Notes: generated from the sequence alone by a model not told the origin. A stretch of 22,543 bases of DNA from an uncultured Acetatifactor sp. (GCA_910587755.1 CAJUNZ010000044.1:1-22543), one strand, 5' to 3'; shown: positions 8,097 to 15,490, counted from the stretch's first letter. Numbers and translations are program-made.

Positions 8097-8171
8097 TGAA
8101 AAGCCCCGGCTCGCCGCCGGGGCTTTCCACTTTCTTATGAGGGGGAGAGATAGTGAACTTGTCACCATCTG
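8097..8171 (-). ncRNA. Candidate small RNA B, paralogue of A
   Basis: This second copy of the module is a predicted transcript of about 75 nt. It contains CTATCTCTCCCCCTCAT and ends in a strong hairpin, AAGCCCCGGC/GCCGGGGCTT with loop TCGCC-type sequence, followed on the minus strand by TTTTC. The C-rich block, the -10-like hexamer and the upstream repeats all sit exactly 170 bp from their counterparts in A, while the sequence between them has diverged. Short arms TTCACT and AGTGGAA could place the C-rich block in a loop. It lies 68 bp after the end of the M6 peptidase gene, so part of its role may be to end that transcript. Confidence 0.5.
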
Positions 8172-8177
8172 AGATAT

Positions 8178-8210
8178 ATGATAAAGCTAAAATGTGTTCA
8201 TTCTGTGTTT
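8178..8210 (-). promoter_or_regulatory. Candidate activator-dependent promoter of small RNA B
   Basis: On the minus strand AAACACA (8204-8210) and GAACACA (8193-8199) form a direct repeat with 11-bp period, followed after 9 bases by TATCAT (8178-8183), a five-of-six match to the -10 consensus. No -35 consensus is seen at the right distance. All three elements are offset by exactly 170 bp from those of module A. Confidence 0.45.
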
Positions 8211-8238
8211 AAATCATTAGAAAAAAGTAAATTAAACA

Positions 8239-9621
8239 TTAAGGATTCAAAAAATAGCGTTCCACCTCAATCTCCATGCAGCCGTTTTCGTCCACCTGGC
8301 CGATGCGGATCAGGAAGCCAGGATCCTCAATCTTCCCCTCCTGGGTATACCAGCCGAAATTCCCCTGCTCTCCCCCTGTTTTCTCAAAAGTCACCAGATC
8401 GCCCTCGTGGTAATATCCCCTTCCGTCGTTGACCAGTTTCAGCACGCGGATCCCCTCGTTAGAAGTGTCGTATTCCTCCGAGAAATTACTATATCTATAA
8501 TCGTAATAGCCGTCCTTCACCACTTCCGCCTGCACATGCATCACTCTCACGCCGCCCCGTCCGAAGAGATCCGACATAAGTCCCGTGGGCGTATTGTATT
8601 CCACCACAAAGTATTCCTTCTGGAAATCCGGCTCCTCCCCCCTGGGAAACACCACCACACATCCGCCTTCACTGGAGGGAGGCAGCAGAAAGGAAGCCCT
8701 GTCCTCATCCGGAGACATCACCTGAACCTGCTCTTTCTTCAGCCATCCCAGCTGCAGCTTGGAAAACTGACAGAAATCCCCCTCCGAGTCGTCCATGCGC
8801 TCCTTCCCTGCAATCCCGTGCATTCCCTCCCAGTCGTCGTCCGCATTGTCATATTTATAGTAGTCGGGAAGCCCCATACAGTGCCCCAGCTCATGCTCCA
8901 GGGTGGCAATAAACCTCTCCTTCTGGTAGGGATAGGGCTGTTCGTCATTGACAATATATCCTACTATAAACAGATCGTCGATTTTAAACCTGCTGTTCCA
9001 CTGCCAGGTGTGCTGGGATCCCCACCAGAAATCCTCGTCTCCCCCGGAAGGTATGGACACCACCAGGGAATCCATGACGGAATTCCCGTCCACATCGTAC
9101 TGGGAGAAGTCCACCTGATCCTCGTAATACCGCAGGGCCTCCATAATCAGATTCTCCAGAGATCTGTCCTTCTCATAGTCCGCCATATTCCCTTTGGCCG
9201 TGTACCGGTATATATCCCCGTCCATATGCAGCCTGCCGTAGGAAGACTCGGCAAAATATGCGGCCACACTGTCCTCCCCGGTAAAGATCCACCTCTCCAG
9301 CTCTTCCAGAGACACCATGTGATCCTCAAATTTTACGTCCTGGAACTCAATCAGGAAAACGGGAAAACGCACCTTCCCCACGGAAGTCATCACCTGGCTC
9401 CCCCATCCCTCGTAGACAGACTCAATGTACTCCTCTCTGTGGAGTTCCTCACTGGAGTCCCCGGGAAGAACTGACTCGGCAGGTTCCTGCCGGAGGGTCC
9501 CCGAAATCACGGCCTCCGCCAGCTTTGGCTCAAACTGGCAGTGGAACTGGCCGGTTCCCACAAATCCCGACAGCATCAGCAGAATCTCAATCAACCACTC
9601 CAATATCTTCACATAGATCAT
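8239..9621 (-). CDS. M6-like secreted or membrane-anchored metallopeptidase
   Basis: This protein of about 460 residues carries the zinc site HELGHCMGLPD (about residues 243-253), the extended HExxHxxGxxD form found in the M6/immune inhibitor A group of the zincins. An N-terminal hydrophobic stretch (about residues 7-24) looks like a signal peptide or anchor. The segment VRFPVFLIEFQDV and the FAESSYGRLHMDGDIY region match M6 catalytic domains, and the C-terminal half is rich in Asp, Gly and Tyr. The frame allows an ATG at 9627, but GGAGG would then be only one base away. The ATG at 9621, with a seven-base gap, is the better start. It follows recJ by only 14 bp, so the two are probably co-transcribed, which is an unexpected pairing. 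The substrate is unknown. No sorting signal is seen. Confidence 0.82.
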   Translation of the reverse strand: MIYVKILEWLIEILLMLSGFVGTGQFHCQFEPKLAEAVISGTLRQEPAESVLPGDSSEELHREEYIESVYEGWGSQVMTSVGKVRFPVFLIEFQDVKFEDHMVSLEELERWIFTGEDSVAAYFAESSYGRLHMDGDIYRYTAKGNMADYEKDRSLENLIMEALRYYEDQVDFSQYDVDGNSVMDSLVVSIPSGGDEDFWWGSQHTWQWNSRFKIDDLFIVGYIVNDEQPYPYQKERFIATLEHELGHCMGLPDYYKYDNADDDWEGMHGIAGKERMDDSEGDFCQFSKLQLGWLKKEQVQVMSPDEDRASFLLPPSSEGGCVVVFPRGEEPDFQKEYFVVEYNTPTGLMSDLFGRGGVRVMHVQAEVVKDGYYDYRYSNFSEEYDTSNEGIRVLKLVNDGRGYYHEGDLVTFEKTGGEQGNFGWYTQEGKIEDPGFLIRIGQVDENGCMEIEVERYFLNP

Positions 9622-9635
9622 CTTCATCCTCCGGC

Positions 9636-11402
9636 TCAGCAGTAATATTTCATCACATACTGTAGTTCACATCGGCCCTTATAGGTATTTTTTCCCACCT
9701 GGTAAACCACGGAGACGGGAAAATTTCCCCTGCCCCCGTAGAGTGCGTCCCCGCTTCCCGGGCCGAATTTCTCCTCCAGAAACTGGTCAAACTCCTCCAC
9801 ATTTCCGAAAAATACCAGCTGCCGCTCCTCCCCGCCGGGAGTGCGCACCCTGAACCTGGCGCTGTTGCCATTTGCCCCCATCCGGAAAGCGGACCGAAAA
9901 ACCAGATCCTTCTGGGCAAAGAGGGGCTTGGGATTCCCCACCCCGAAAGGTTCCAGAAGGGCAATGTCATCCGCCAGCGCCTCATCCGCATACTCCATGG
10001 GCATGGGCACGTCAATGTGCACTCTGGGAATAAAATCCTCCTCCCCAAGCTCACAGCGGGCGTTCAGCTCCCGGCGCAGGGACTCTATATCCGCCTCCCG
10101 CATGGAGAGCCCTGCCGCCATGGCGTGGCCGCCGAACTTGGAAAAATACTGCGCCACCGCCGTCATTGCCTCGTACATATGGTATCCCTCCATGGAGCGC
10201 CCGGATCCCTTGACTTCATCCTCTCCCTTGGTGAGGATGAATACCGGATGGTTGTAGTGCTCCCGGATGCGCCCGGCGATGATCCCCGCCAGACTTTCAT
10301 GGACCTTGGGCAGATACACCACCATCACCTTGTCCTGTTCCATATGGCGCCGGGCAATGGCCTCCTCCGCCAGAGCCACCCCTTTCTGCGTCAGATTCTT
10401 CCGGCTGTCATTGAGCTCCTTCAGCTCCCTGGCGGCGCTCATGGCCTCCACTCTGGTGGAAGCGGACAGAAGCTCCAGCGCCCGCTCCGCCGTGTCCAGC
10501 CTGCCGGTGGCATTCAGACAGGGACCGATCACAAACCCCAGATGATAGGCAGACAGCTTGTCCGGCTCAATGCTGTTGACTTCCATCAGAGCTTTCAGCC
10601 CCGGATTTTTTGTGTGTTTCAGGCGCTTCAGGCCCTCTTTCACCAGAATGCGGTTCTCGTCCCAAAGCTCCATCACGTCGCAGACCGTGGCCAGGGCCGC
10701 AAATTCCAGAAATTCTTCCAGGGCCTCCCTCAGAGCCTCGTTTCCCGTGCGCTCCCCCAGGGCCTGAGCCAGCTTATAGGCCACCACCCCGCCGCAGATG
10801 TCCGGGAATGGATAGGTACACCGCTCCTGTTTTGGGTCCACCACCGCCAGGGCGGGAGGAAGCAGCTCCCGCCGTCCCTGGGGCCCTGTCTCAAAAGGCA
10901 CTTCGTGGTGATCCGTCACAATAACCTTGATACCGTAGGAGACCGCCAGAGCGATCTGGGACGCCGCCGCAATGCCGTTGTCGCAGGTCACTACCATGCC
11001 GACGCCGTCCCGCCTGGCCTGTTCGATCAGATTGTCGTTGAGACCGTAGCCGTCATGAATGCGGTGGGGAATGGCGGTATCCGCCCTGGCCCCCAGCAGC
11101 ACCAGAGCCCTGGTCAATATGTAGGAGGAACAGATGCCGTCCACGTCATAATCCCCTATGACACGGATGGAAATGCCCTCCTGAAGGGCGGCGCAGATCA
11201 ACTCCACCGCCCTGTCCATGTCCTTTAACAGCCAGGGGGAATGGCAGTCCCTCAGTTCCCCATACAGGAAACGCTCCGCCTGGTCCTCCTGGGTAATGCC
11301 CCTGTTGCGCAGGATCCTGGCTACCACAGGACTGATGTGGAATTTCCTGGCCCACCCCTCGAAATCCGCCTTTTTCGCTGCCACATACCATTTTTCCCTC
11401 AT
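9636..11402 (-). CDS. recJ: Single-stranded-DNA-specific exonuclease RecJ
   Basis: RecJ degrades single-stranded DNA 5' to 3' in recombination and base-excision or mismatch repair. The 588-residue protein has the DHH-family metal motifs in order: GDYDVDG (residues 83-89), CDNG (140-143) and TDHHE (163-167). NATGRLDTAERALELL follows, then the DHHA1 motif GGHAMAAG and a C-terminal OB-like region. It is on the short side of the family but shows no missing motif. The ATG at 11402 has GAGG nine bases upstream and a TATAAT box at 11426-11431. The peptidase gene downstream starts after 14 bp. The assignment is secure from the motifs. Confidence 0.94.
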   Translation of the reverse strand: MREKWYVAAKKADFEGWARKFHISPVVARILRNRGITQEDQAERFLYGELRDCHSPWLLKDMDRAVELICAALQEGISIRVIGDYDVDGICSSYILTRALVLLGARADTAIPHRIHDGYGLNDNLIEQARRDGVGMVVTCDNGIAAASQIALAVSYGIKVIVTDHHEVPFETGPQGRRELLPPALAVVDPKQERCTYPFPDICGGVVAYKLAQALGERTGNEALREALEEFLEFAALATVCDVMELWDENRILVKEGLKRLKHTKNPGLKALMEVNSIEPDKLSAYHLGFVIGPCLNATGRLDTAERALELLSASTRVEAMSAARELKELNDSRKNLTQKGVALAEEAIARRHMEQDKVMVVYLPKVHESLAGIIAGRIREHYNHPVFILTKGEDEVKGSGRSMEGYHMYEAMTAVAQYFSKFGGHAMAAGLSMREADIESLRRELNARCELGEEDFIPRVHIDVPMPMEYADEALADDIALLEPFGVGNPKPLFAQKDLVFRSAFRMGANGNSARFRVRTPGGEERQLVFFGNVEEFDQFLEEKFGPGSGDALYGGRGNFPVSVVYQVGKNTYKGRCELQYVMKYYC

Positions 11403-11425
11403 GAGATCATCCTCTGTTCTTCCTG

Positions 11426-11453
11426 ATTATACACACTGCCCCGCCCCTTCGCA
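11426..11453 (-). promoter_or_regulatory. Candidate promoter for recJ
   Basis: On the minus strand a perfect TATAAT (11426-11431) lies 24 bases before the recJ start. The region 17 bases further upstream reads CTGCGA, only a three-of-six -35 match. Upstream at 11462-11485 is an A/T-rich block with a repeated AATTTTGTA, which could act as an UP element. The -10 is convincing; the -35 is weak. Confidence 0.5.
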
Positions 11454-11507
11454 GGCGGCAGAATTTTGTAAAATTTTGTAAAATTAAGTTTCACTGCCTG
11501 TCAGCTG

Positions 11508-12389
11508 TCAGTGTTCTGCCAGATCCCCTTCCAGTCCCGGAACAAAATCCACCACCCAGAGCTCCGCAGGGTTGAAGACTCTCACGGGAATGGTGTGACT
11601 TCCCAGCCCCCGGCTCAGCACCATAACAGACTTTCCCCGTCTAAAGATTCCTCCGTCGTATTCTGGAAAAAGACGCAGGGCAGGGGACAACAGCCCCTTC
11701 CCCCAGAAAGGCACCCGCACCACGCCTCCGTGCACATGCCCTGCCAGCGCCAGATCCGCCCCCCAGGAGGCATACTGGGGAAAATAGTCCGGATTGTGGG
11801 CCAGCAGCACCGTGTACAGCTCTCCGGAAGCCTGTCCCAGAATGCCCTCCAGATAACCGGGGGACATCTCTCCGGGCCGAAAATGTTTGAAATAATATTT
11901 GTCAAGCTCCAGGCCATATACCGCCAGGCCATATTCCGGCAGGTCCACATGGCAGTTCACCAGGGGCTCAATGCCCATCTCTCCCAGGGCCTCACCGTAC
12001 CTGACCCCCATGTCCCCATAGGTCTGGGGGCTCAGCTTCAGGCGGTGCTCATGGTTCCCGTTTCCATAATAAATAGGGTACTCCTCCGCCAGGGCCCTCA
12101 GCAGCCTGAGCGCGGGCTCCATGGAAGCTCCAGGTTTCGCCGTCAGAATATCCCCCGCGATAAAGACAAAATCCGGATTTTGTTCCCGGATGGCCCCCAG
12201 CAGCCTTTCGTTGTCCTTTCCATACCGTTTGTTGTGCAGATCCGTCAGCACCACCGCACGGCACTGCCTCCGGATCCTGGCATCTTCCACCCGATGCCTT
12301 TTTACCACAAAACGCGTGCTGTCAAAGAGCATCACCCAGAACCCCGCCAAAACTGCCACCGCAGCTGCGGCCGTCAGCAAATCCATCAT
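11508..12389 (-). CDS. Membrane-anchored metallophosphoesterase, YkuE-like
   Basis: This calcineurin-type phosphoesterase of 293 residues has one N-terminal membrane segment (residues 4-22). The five metal-site blocks are visible: DLH (50-52), GD (79-80), GNGNHEH (109-115), AHNPD (196-200) and GHVHGG (216-221). These ligate two metal ions in the family. Proteins of this layout (for example B. subtilis YkuE) are peripheral or membrane phosphoesterases, and lipid or nucleotide substrates have been proposed for relatives; nothing in the sequence fixes the substrate here. The ATG at 12389 follows AGAGG by five bases, and a second ATG next to it is equally possible. It lies downstream of dacA but appears to have its own promoter in the 117-bp gap. 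Confidence 0.88.
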   Translation of the reverse strand: MMDLLTAAAAVAVLAGFWVMLFDSTRFVVKRHRVEDARIRRQCRAVVLTDLHNKRYGKDNERLLGAIREQNPDFVFIAGDILTAKPGASMEPALRLLRALAEEYPIYYGNGNHEHRLKLSPQTYGDMGVRYGEALGEMGIEPLVNCHVDLPEYGLAVYGLELDKYYFKHFRPGEMSPGYLEGILGQASGELYTVLLAHNPDYFPQYASWGADLALAGHVHGGVVRVPFWGKGLLSPALRLFPEYDGGIFRRGKSVMVLSRGLGSHTIPVRVFNPAELWVVDFVPGLEGDLAEH

Positions 12390-12483
12390 ATTGTCCTCTC
12401 ATCCCCCAATCCATTCTCTTCCGACAGGCCGGGGCGGTCCCTGACTGTCCCGCCCAATGCCCCCTGACGTCCATCTGAACTTA

Positions 12484-12512
12484 CATTATAACATGCTTTT
12501 TCTCCTTTATAA
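12484..12512 (-). promoter_or_regulatory. Candidate promoter for the metallophosphoesterase gene
   Basis: Just after the dacA stop, the minus strand shows TTTATA, a 17-base gap and TATAAT (about 12484-12489). The -10 is perfect and the -35 matches four of six. The predicted leader is about 90 nt and contains a GC-rich inverted repeat (GGCGG/CCGCC). The proximity to dacA suggests separate control of the two genes. Confidence 0.5.
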
Positions 12513-13667
12513 AAGGAAAATTCCGAAAATCTTCCGCAGATAATCCCCGTAACCGGCCTTTTCCACATCCATCCCATACAGTATGGGCACGCTGCCGATC
12601 TCCACACCGTTGAGCATGTATCTGGCCCGGCCTGCCTCCGTCCCTTCCTCCAGGGGAGCCCGCACAGTCTCCGGAAGCTCCAAAACCTTCTCCACCGCAG
12701 ACAGATCGCTTCCCGCCGTGTCAAGATAGCGGAATTCCCCCTGGTACCTGACGGGAACATGATCCTCCGTGCCCCCTTCCACAAGAAGGTCCTCCAACAC
12801 ATCCCTGTTCTCGTCTATGTAAATATCGCACACGCCGAAGCCATAGGTCAGCAGCGTCTGGGCATCCCCAAAACGGGTCTTGTAATCCGGCGCTCCCATC
12901 ACCACCGCTATCAGGTCTATTCCATCCTTGGAGGCGGTTGCGGCAAAGCAGTATTTTGCCTTGGATGTAGATCCTGTCTTAAGTCCTGTAGTCCACTGGT
13001 ACTGTTTCAGCAGTTTATTGGTGCTGTTCAGGGTAAAGGTCGATGTTCCCTGTCTGGTCTCATGGGTGATATCTTCCATCCATATGGTGGTATAGTTGAA
13101 GATGTCCGGATACCTGGTGGTCAGCTCCCGGGACATAATAGCCACGTCTTTGGCGGAGGTATAGTGGTTGTCAGAGTCGGAAAGGCCGCAGCAGTCTTCA
13201 AAATGAGTGTCCACCATTCCCAGCGCCGCCGCCCTCTCATTCATCAGGGCCACAAAGGCCTCCTCACTGCCTGCTATGTGCTCCGCCACCGCCACACTGG
13301 CGTCGTTGCCGGAGGAGACCGCAATGCATTTTATCATGGTGTCCAGAGTCTGCACCTCTCCCGCCGCCAGATACACCTGGGAACCTCCCATGGAACTGGC
13401 ATGTTCGCTGACGGACACCTGGTCCGTGAGACTCACTTTGCCCTGTTCCACCGCCTCAAAGGTCAGAAGCAGTGTCATAATCTTCGTAATACTGGCAGGG
13501 CTTCTCCGCTCCGTGGAATTGACCTCATAGATCACTTCTCCTGTGGAACTTTCTATCAGTATCACTGATGGGGATGAAACCGTGACATTGGCATTCGCAG
13601 GCAGCACCGCCGAGAAAAGCAGCGCAAATGTCAGAAACAATGCCAGAAAGGATTTCCTACTTAACAT
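12507..13667 (-). CDS. dacA: D-alanyl-D-alanine carboxypeptidase (peptidase S11, DacA/PBP5 type)
   Basis: This penicillin-binding protein trims the terminal D-Ala from peptidoglycan stem peptides outside the membrane. The 386-residue protein has a signal peptide (residues 1-27, cleavage near ANA) and the three serine acyl-enzyme motifs SITK (59-62, nucleophile Ser59), SGN (119-121) and KTG (230-232). A PBP5-like C-terminal beta domain occupies about residues 275-375. The C-terminus ends LRKIFGIFLL, a short amphipathic tail that may touch the membrane. The ATG at 13667 begins a clear lysine/arginine plus hydrophobic signal sequence; the nearest GGGAG is about 12 bases away, which is rather far. 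It joins ddh and murE as a third cell-wall gene in the window but is in a separate transcription unit. Confidence 0.94.
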   Translation of the reverse strand: MLSRKSFLALFLTFALLFSAVLPANANVTVSSPSVILIESSTGEVIYEVNSTERRSPASITKIMTLLLTFEAVEQGKVSLTDQVSVSEHASSMGGSQVYLAAGEVQTLDTMIKCIAVSSGNDASVAVAEHIAGSEEAFVALMNERAAALGMVDTHFEDCCGLSDSDNHYTSAKDVAIMSRELTTRYPDIFNYTTIWMEDITHETRQGTSTFTLNSTNKLLKQYQWTTGLKTGSTSKAKYCFAATASKDGIDLIAVVMGAPDYKTRFGDAQTLLTYGFGVCDIYIDENRDVLEDLLVEGGTEDHVPVRYQGEFRYLDTAGSDLSAVEKVLELPETVRAPLEEGTEAGRARYMLNGVEIGSVPILYGMDVEKAGYGDYLRKIFGIFLL

Positions 13668-13771
13668 AAAAAAGCCACACTCCCTATTCTCCTATGCTTA
13701 AGAATATGAGAATGTGACCGGATATATGCCACAAGCCCGTGCCTGCCGTCTTATGTTTTTACTCCACGGAC

Positions 13772-13798
13772 AAAATCCCCAGCCATAAGACTGGGGAC
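13772..13798 (-). terminator. Rho-independent terminator of rpsU
   Basis: TCCCCAG (13777-13783) and CTGGGGA (13792-13798) form a 7-bp stem with an 8-nt loop. On the minus strand it is followed by TTTTGT. It begins 8 bases after the rpsU stop codon, and separates rpsU from dacA. Confidence 0.85.
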
Positions 13799-13805
13799 AA
13801 GCTGC

Positions 13806-13982
13806 TTAGTTATATTTACGTTTCCTAGCCGCTTCGGACTTTTTCTTCCGCCTTACGCTAGGCTTCTCGTAATGCTCCCGCTTGCGGATCTCCTGCTGGA
13901 TACCTGCCTTCGCACAGCTTCTCTTAAAGCGGCGCAGCGCGCTGTCCAGTGTTTCATTTTCTTTTACGATTACGTTCGACAT
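13806..13982 (-). CDS. rpsU: 30S ribosomal protein bS21
   Basis: The 58-residue protein reads MSNVIVKENETLDSALRRFK at its start, continues with CAKAGIQQEIRKREHYEKPS and ends in a lysine/arginine-rich tail (RRKKKSEAARKRKYN). This is the normal length and sequence pattern of bS21, which binds 16S rRNA near the platform and the anti-Shine-Dalgarno end and helps initiation. The ATG at 13982 has GGAGGG just upstream. It has its own consensus-like promoter, a leader of about 90 nt and a clear terminator, so it is a monocistronic unit. The identification is secure. Confidence 0.97.
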   Translation of the reverse strand: MSNVIVKENETLDSALRRFKRSCAKAGIQQEIRKREHYEKPSVRRKKKSEAARKRKYN

Positions 13983-14041
13983 ATCTACCCTCCCTTCAGT
14001 CCCTCAAGCAACATGACTGATCGGGTTATTATTATGTATCG

Positions 14042-14068
14042 CCTTCAGCTCACATACCTCAGCTCATA
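14042..14068 (-). repeat. Direct repeat in the rpsU leader
   Basis: Two copies of TGAGCTGA (minus strand) at 14059-14066 and 14045-14052, 14 bp apart, lie just after the predicted transcription start. The flanks are also alike (TATG before, AGG after). The repeat could be a protein or RNA contact site in the leader; I see no known riboswitch or ribosomal-protein leader in it. Confidence 0.35.
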
Positions 14069-14078
14069 CACAACTATC

Positions 14079-14106
14079 ATTATAACACAAATGCTGTGTA
14101 CGTCAA
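14079..14106 (-). promoter_or_regulatory. Strong promoter for rpsU
   Basis: On the minus strand TTGACG (14101-14106) and TATAAT (14079-14084) are 16 bases apart: five of six and six of six matches to the sigma-A consensus. Transcription should start near 14072, leaving a leader of about 90 nt. An A/T-rich stretch lies directly upstream (14107-14150). Confidence 0.85.
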
Positions 14107-14212
14107 CAGTTTTTTTGAAATTTTACCTTATTTTTTCTAAAAAATTTTAAATGGGGCTTAAAATCCCCTGATTTCGGCCTTCCTGCCCGGGAAATCTCTG
14201 TGTCAGCCCAAT

Positions 14213-14242
14213 GAAAAACGCCCCCACAGAAACCGTGGGGGC
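14213..14242 (-). terminator. Rho-independent terminator of the LysM protein gene
   Basis: GCCCCCAC (14220-14227) and GTGGGGGC (14235-14242) form a perfect 8-bp GC-rich stem with a 7-nt loop. On the minus strand it is followed by GTTTTTC. It lies 40 bp after the stop codon of the LysM gene. Confidence 0.88.
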
Positions 14243-14281
14243 AGTCTTTCATGCCATTGGGGTTACAACGCTGTACTGCGC

Positions 14282-15451
14282 TTATTTCACGTTCAGTACC
14301 TGGCCAACCTTAATCTTGTTGATGTTCCTGATGCCAGGGTTTGCAGCCTTCAGTTCAGCAGCGCTCATGCCATGCCTGGAAGCAATGCGTCCAAAGGTAT
14401 CGCCGGGCTGAACGGTGTAAGTAGAAGGCTCTACAACCTCTACAACCACTGCCACGTACTGTCCGCCCTGATTCAGACCGAACATTGCCTGACCATCAGC
14501 ATTTACAATGAAGGTGCCTACCTGTACCATTTTGCCTGTTGCAGCATCGAAACGGTAAAGAACAGCTGTCTTGCCCACATTCTCAGTGCCGAAATTCATA
14601 TGCATATTGACATGGAACGGGAATGCGCCATCCTGGTTAAAGCTGAAATCACGAGTGCTGATTGCATTCTCAGCTACGCTTGCCTTTGCTGCTGCAGGTA
14701 TTGTGGAAGTTACCAGGCTCACATTGAAGCTGGCATTTGTTCCAACAATGTCAGTACCGGTGATGGTCAGAGCCAGGCCCCTGCCCACATGAAGCGCCAG
14801 GGTAACATTGTTGCCTGCGATCTGGGTAAGAACGCTGGTGGGAACATTCACCGTCTTGCCTATAATAATATCAACATTCTGGATTGTGCCCTGCGCTGCT
14901 GCACGAGCAATCGCTGCGTTGACCACTGCTGTGGTCTCAACCCACTTAACCTGAACATTCTCATACATGCCGTCCGCGCCTACTACAACAGGTGCAGGAG
15001 TTGCTGTTGCGGAAGGAGTGCTGTCAGAGTTGTTGTTATTGTTGTTGTTATTGTTGTTGTTATCATTGCTGTCATTGTTGTTGTCATCAGGTGCGGGGGT
15101 TGCTGTTGCACCAGGTGCAGGGGTTGCTGTTCCGCCAGGGCCAGGGGTAGGTTTTCCACCAGGTGCGGGGGTTGCGCTTCCGCCGGGAGTCGGTACAGGT
15201 GTCGGATCACCACCTGAGGGTGTCTCTGAGGGTGTCGGCGGTACAGGCGTCGGATTACCACCTGAGGGTGTCTCTGAGGGTGTTGGAGTATTACCTGAGG
15301 CTCCACCATCAGGATTGCCACCTGTAATTGTCATGATACCGTTCTCCGCATTTTCCTGTGCATCTACTGCCATGGAAGTAAGATGCCCAGAAACCGGCGC
15401 GAGCACTAACGCTGCAACAAGTGCCAGCGTCGTTACTACTCTTTTCTTCAT
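14282..15451 (-). CDS. Secreted LysM-domain protein with low-complexity linker
   Basis: This 389-residue exported protein has four parts. A signal peptide covers about residues 1-30 (MKKR plus hydrophobic core). A linker at about 40-155 is rich in Pro, Thr, Gly and Ser, with repeated TPSETPSGG units and a run of Asn/Asp (about 121-143). A middle domain of unknown fold covers about 156-340 and is rich in Val, Ala and Asn, with beta-sandwich-like character. A single C-terminal LysM occupies the last 45 residues (YTVQPGDTFGRIASRHGMSA). LysM binds peptidoglycan or chitin-type glycans, so the protein probably sits in the cell wall. The ATG at 15451 has AGGAGG eight bases upstream, a good promoter, and its own terminator. 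No catalytic motif is seen; a wall-bound structural or sensory role is inference. Confidence 0.85.
   Translation of the reverse strand: MKKRVVTTLALVAALVLAPVSGHLTSMAVDAQENAENGIMTITGGNPDGGASGNTPTPSETPSGGNPTPVPPTPSETPSGGDPTPVPTPGGSATPAPGGKPTPGPGGTATPAPGATATPAPDDNNNDSNDNNNNNNNNNNNSDSTPSATATPAPVVVGADGMYENVQVKWVETTAVVNAAIARAAAQGTIQNVDIIIGKTVNVPTSVLTQIAGNNVTLALHVGRGLALTITGTDIVGTNASFNVSLVTSTIPAAAKASVAENAISTRDFSFNQDGAFPFHVNMHMNFGTENVGKTAVLYRFDAATGKMVQVGTFIVNADGQAMFGLNQGGQYVAVVVEVVEPSTYTVQPGDTFGRIASRHGMSAAELKAANPGIRNINKIKVGQVLNVK
15000..15310 (-). repeat. Low-complexity coding repeats in the LysM gene
   Basis: Within the LysM gene, 15026-15085 is a near-perfect GTT/ATT trinucleotide tract coding for Asn/Asp. 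The stretch 15205-15300 holds two copies of a unit of about 57 bp built on CACCTGAGGGTGTCTCTGAG, coding for TPSETPSGG. All steps are multiples of three, so slippage would change linker length and not the frame. A second minus-strand frame is also open here only because of the repeats. Confidence 0.8.
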
Positions 15452-15490
15452 TTTTCTTTCCTCCTACATATATGTATAAGTTGTCGTAAC

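Noticed and set aside
7924..8127. The two hairpins as nothing more than back-to-back terminators
   Set aside because: Terminators alone do not explain the shared C-rich block, -10-like hexamer and direct repeats at a constant 170-bp offset; a terminator role in addition remains possible.
10017..11228. A 403-codon plus-strand frame opposite recJ
   Set aside because: It is an antisense shadow; recJ motifs on the other strand are complete.
15026..15300. Short tandem repeats considered as a CRISPR array
   Set aside because: Units lack spacers of uniform length, are in frame within a coding gene and encode a Pro/Thr/Asn linker.
14983..15321. A second minus-strand frame inside the LysM gene
   Set aside because: It is open only because of the low-complexity repeats, with a product of Gln/His/Pro and Thr runs; no ribosome binding site or independent start.
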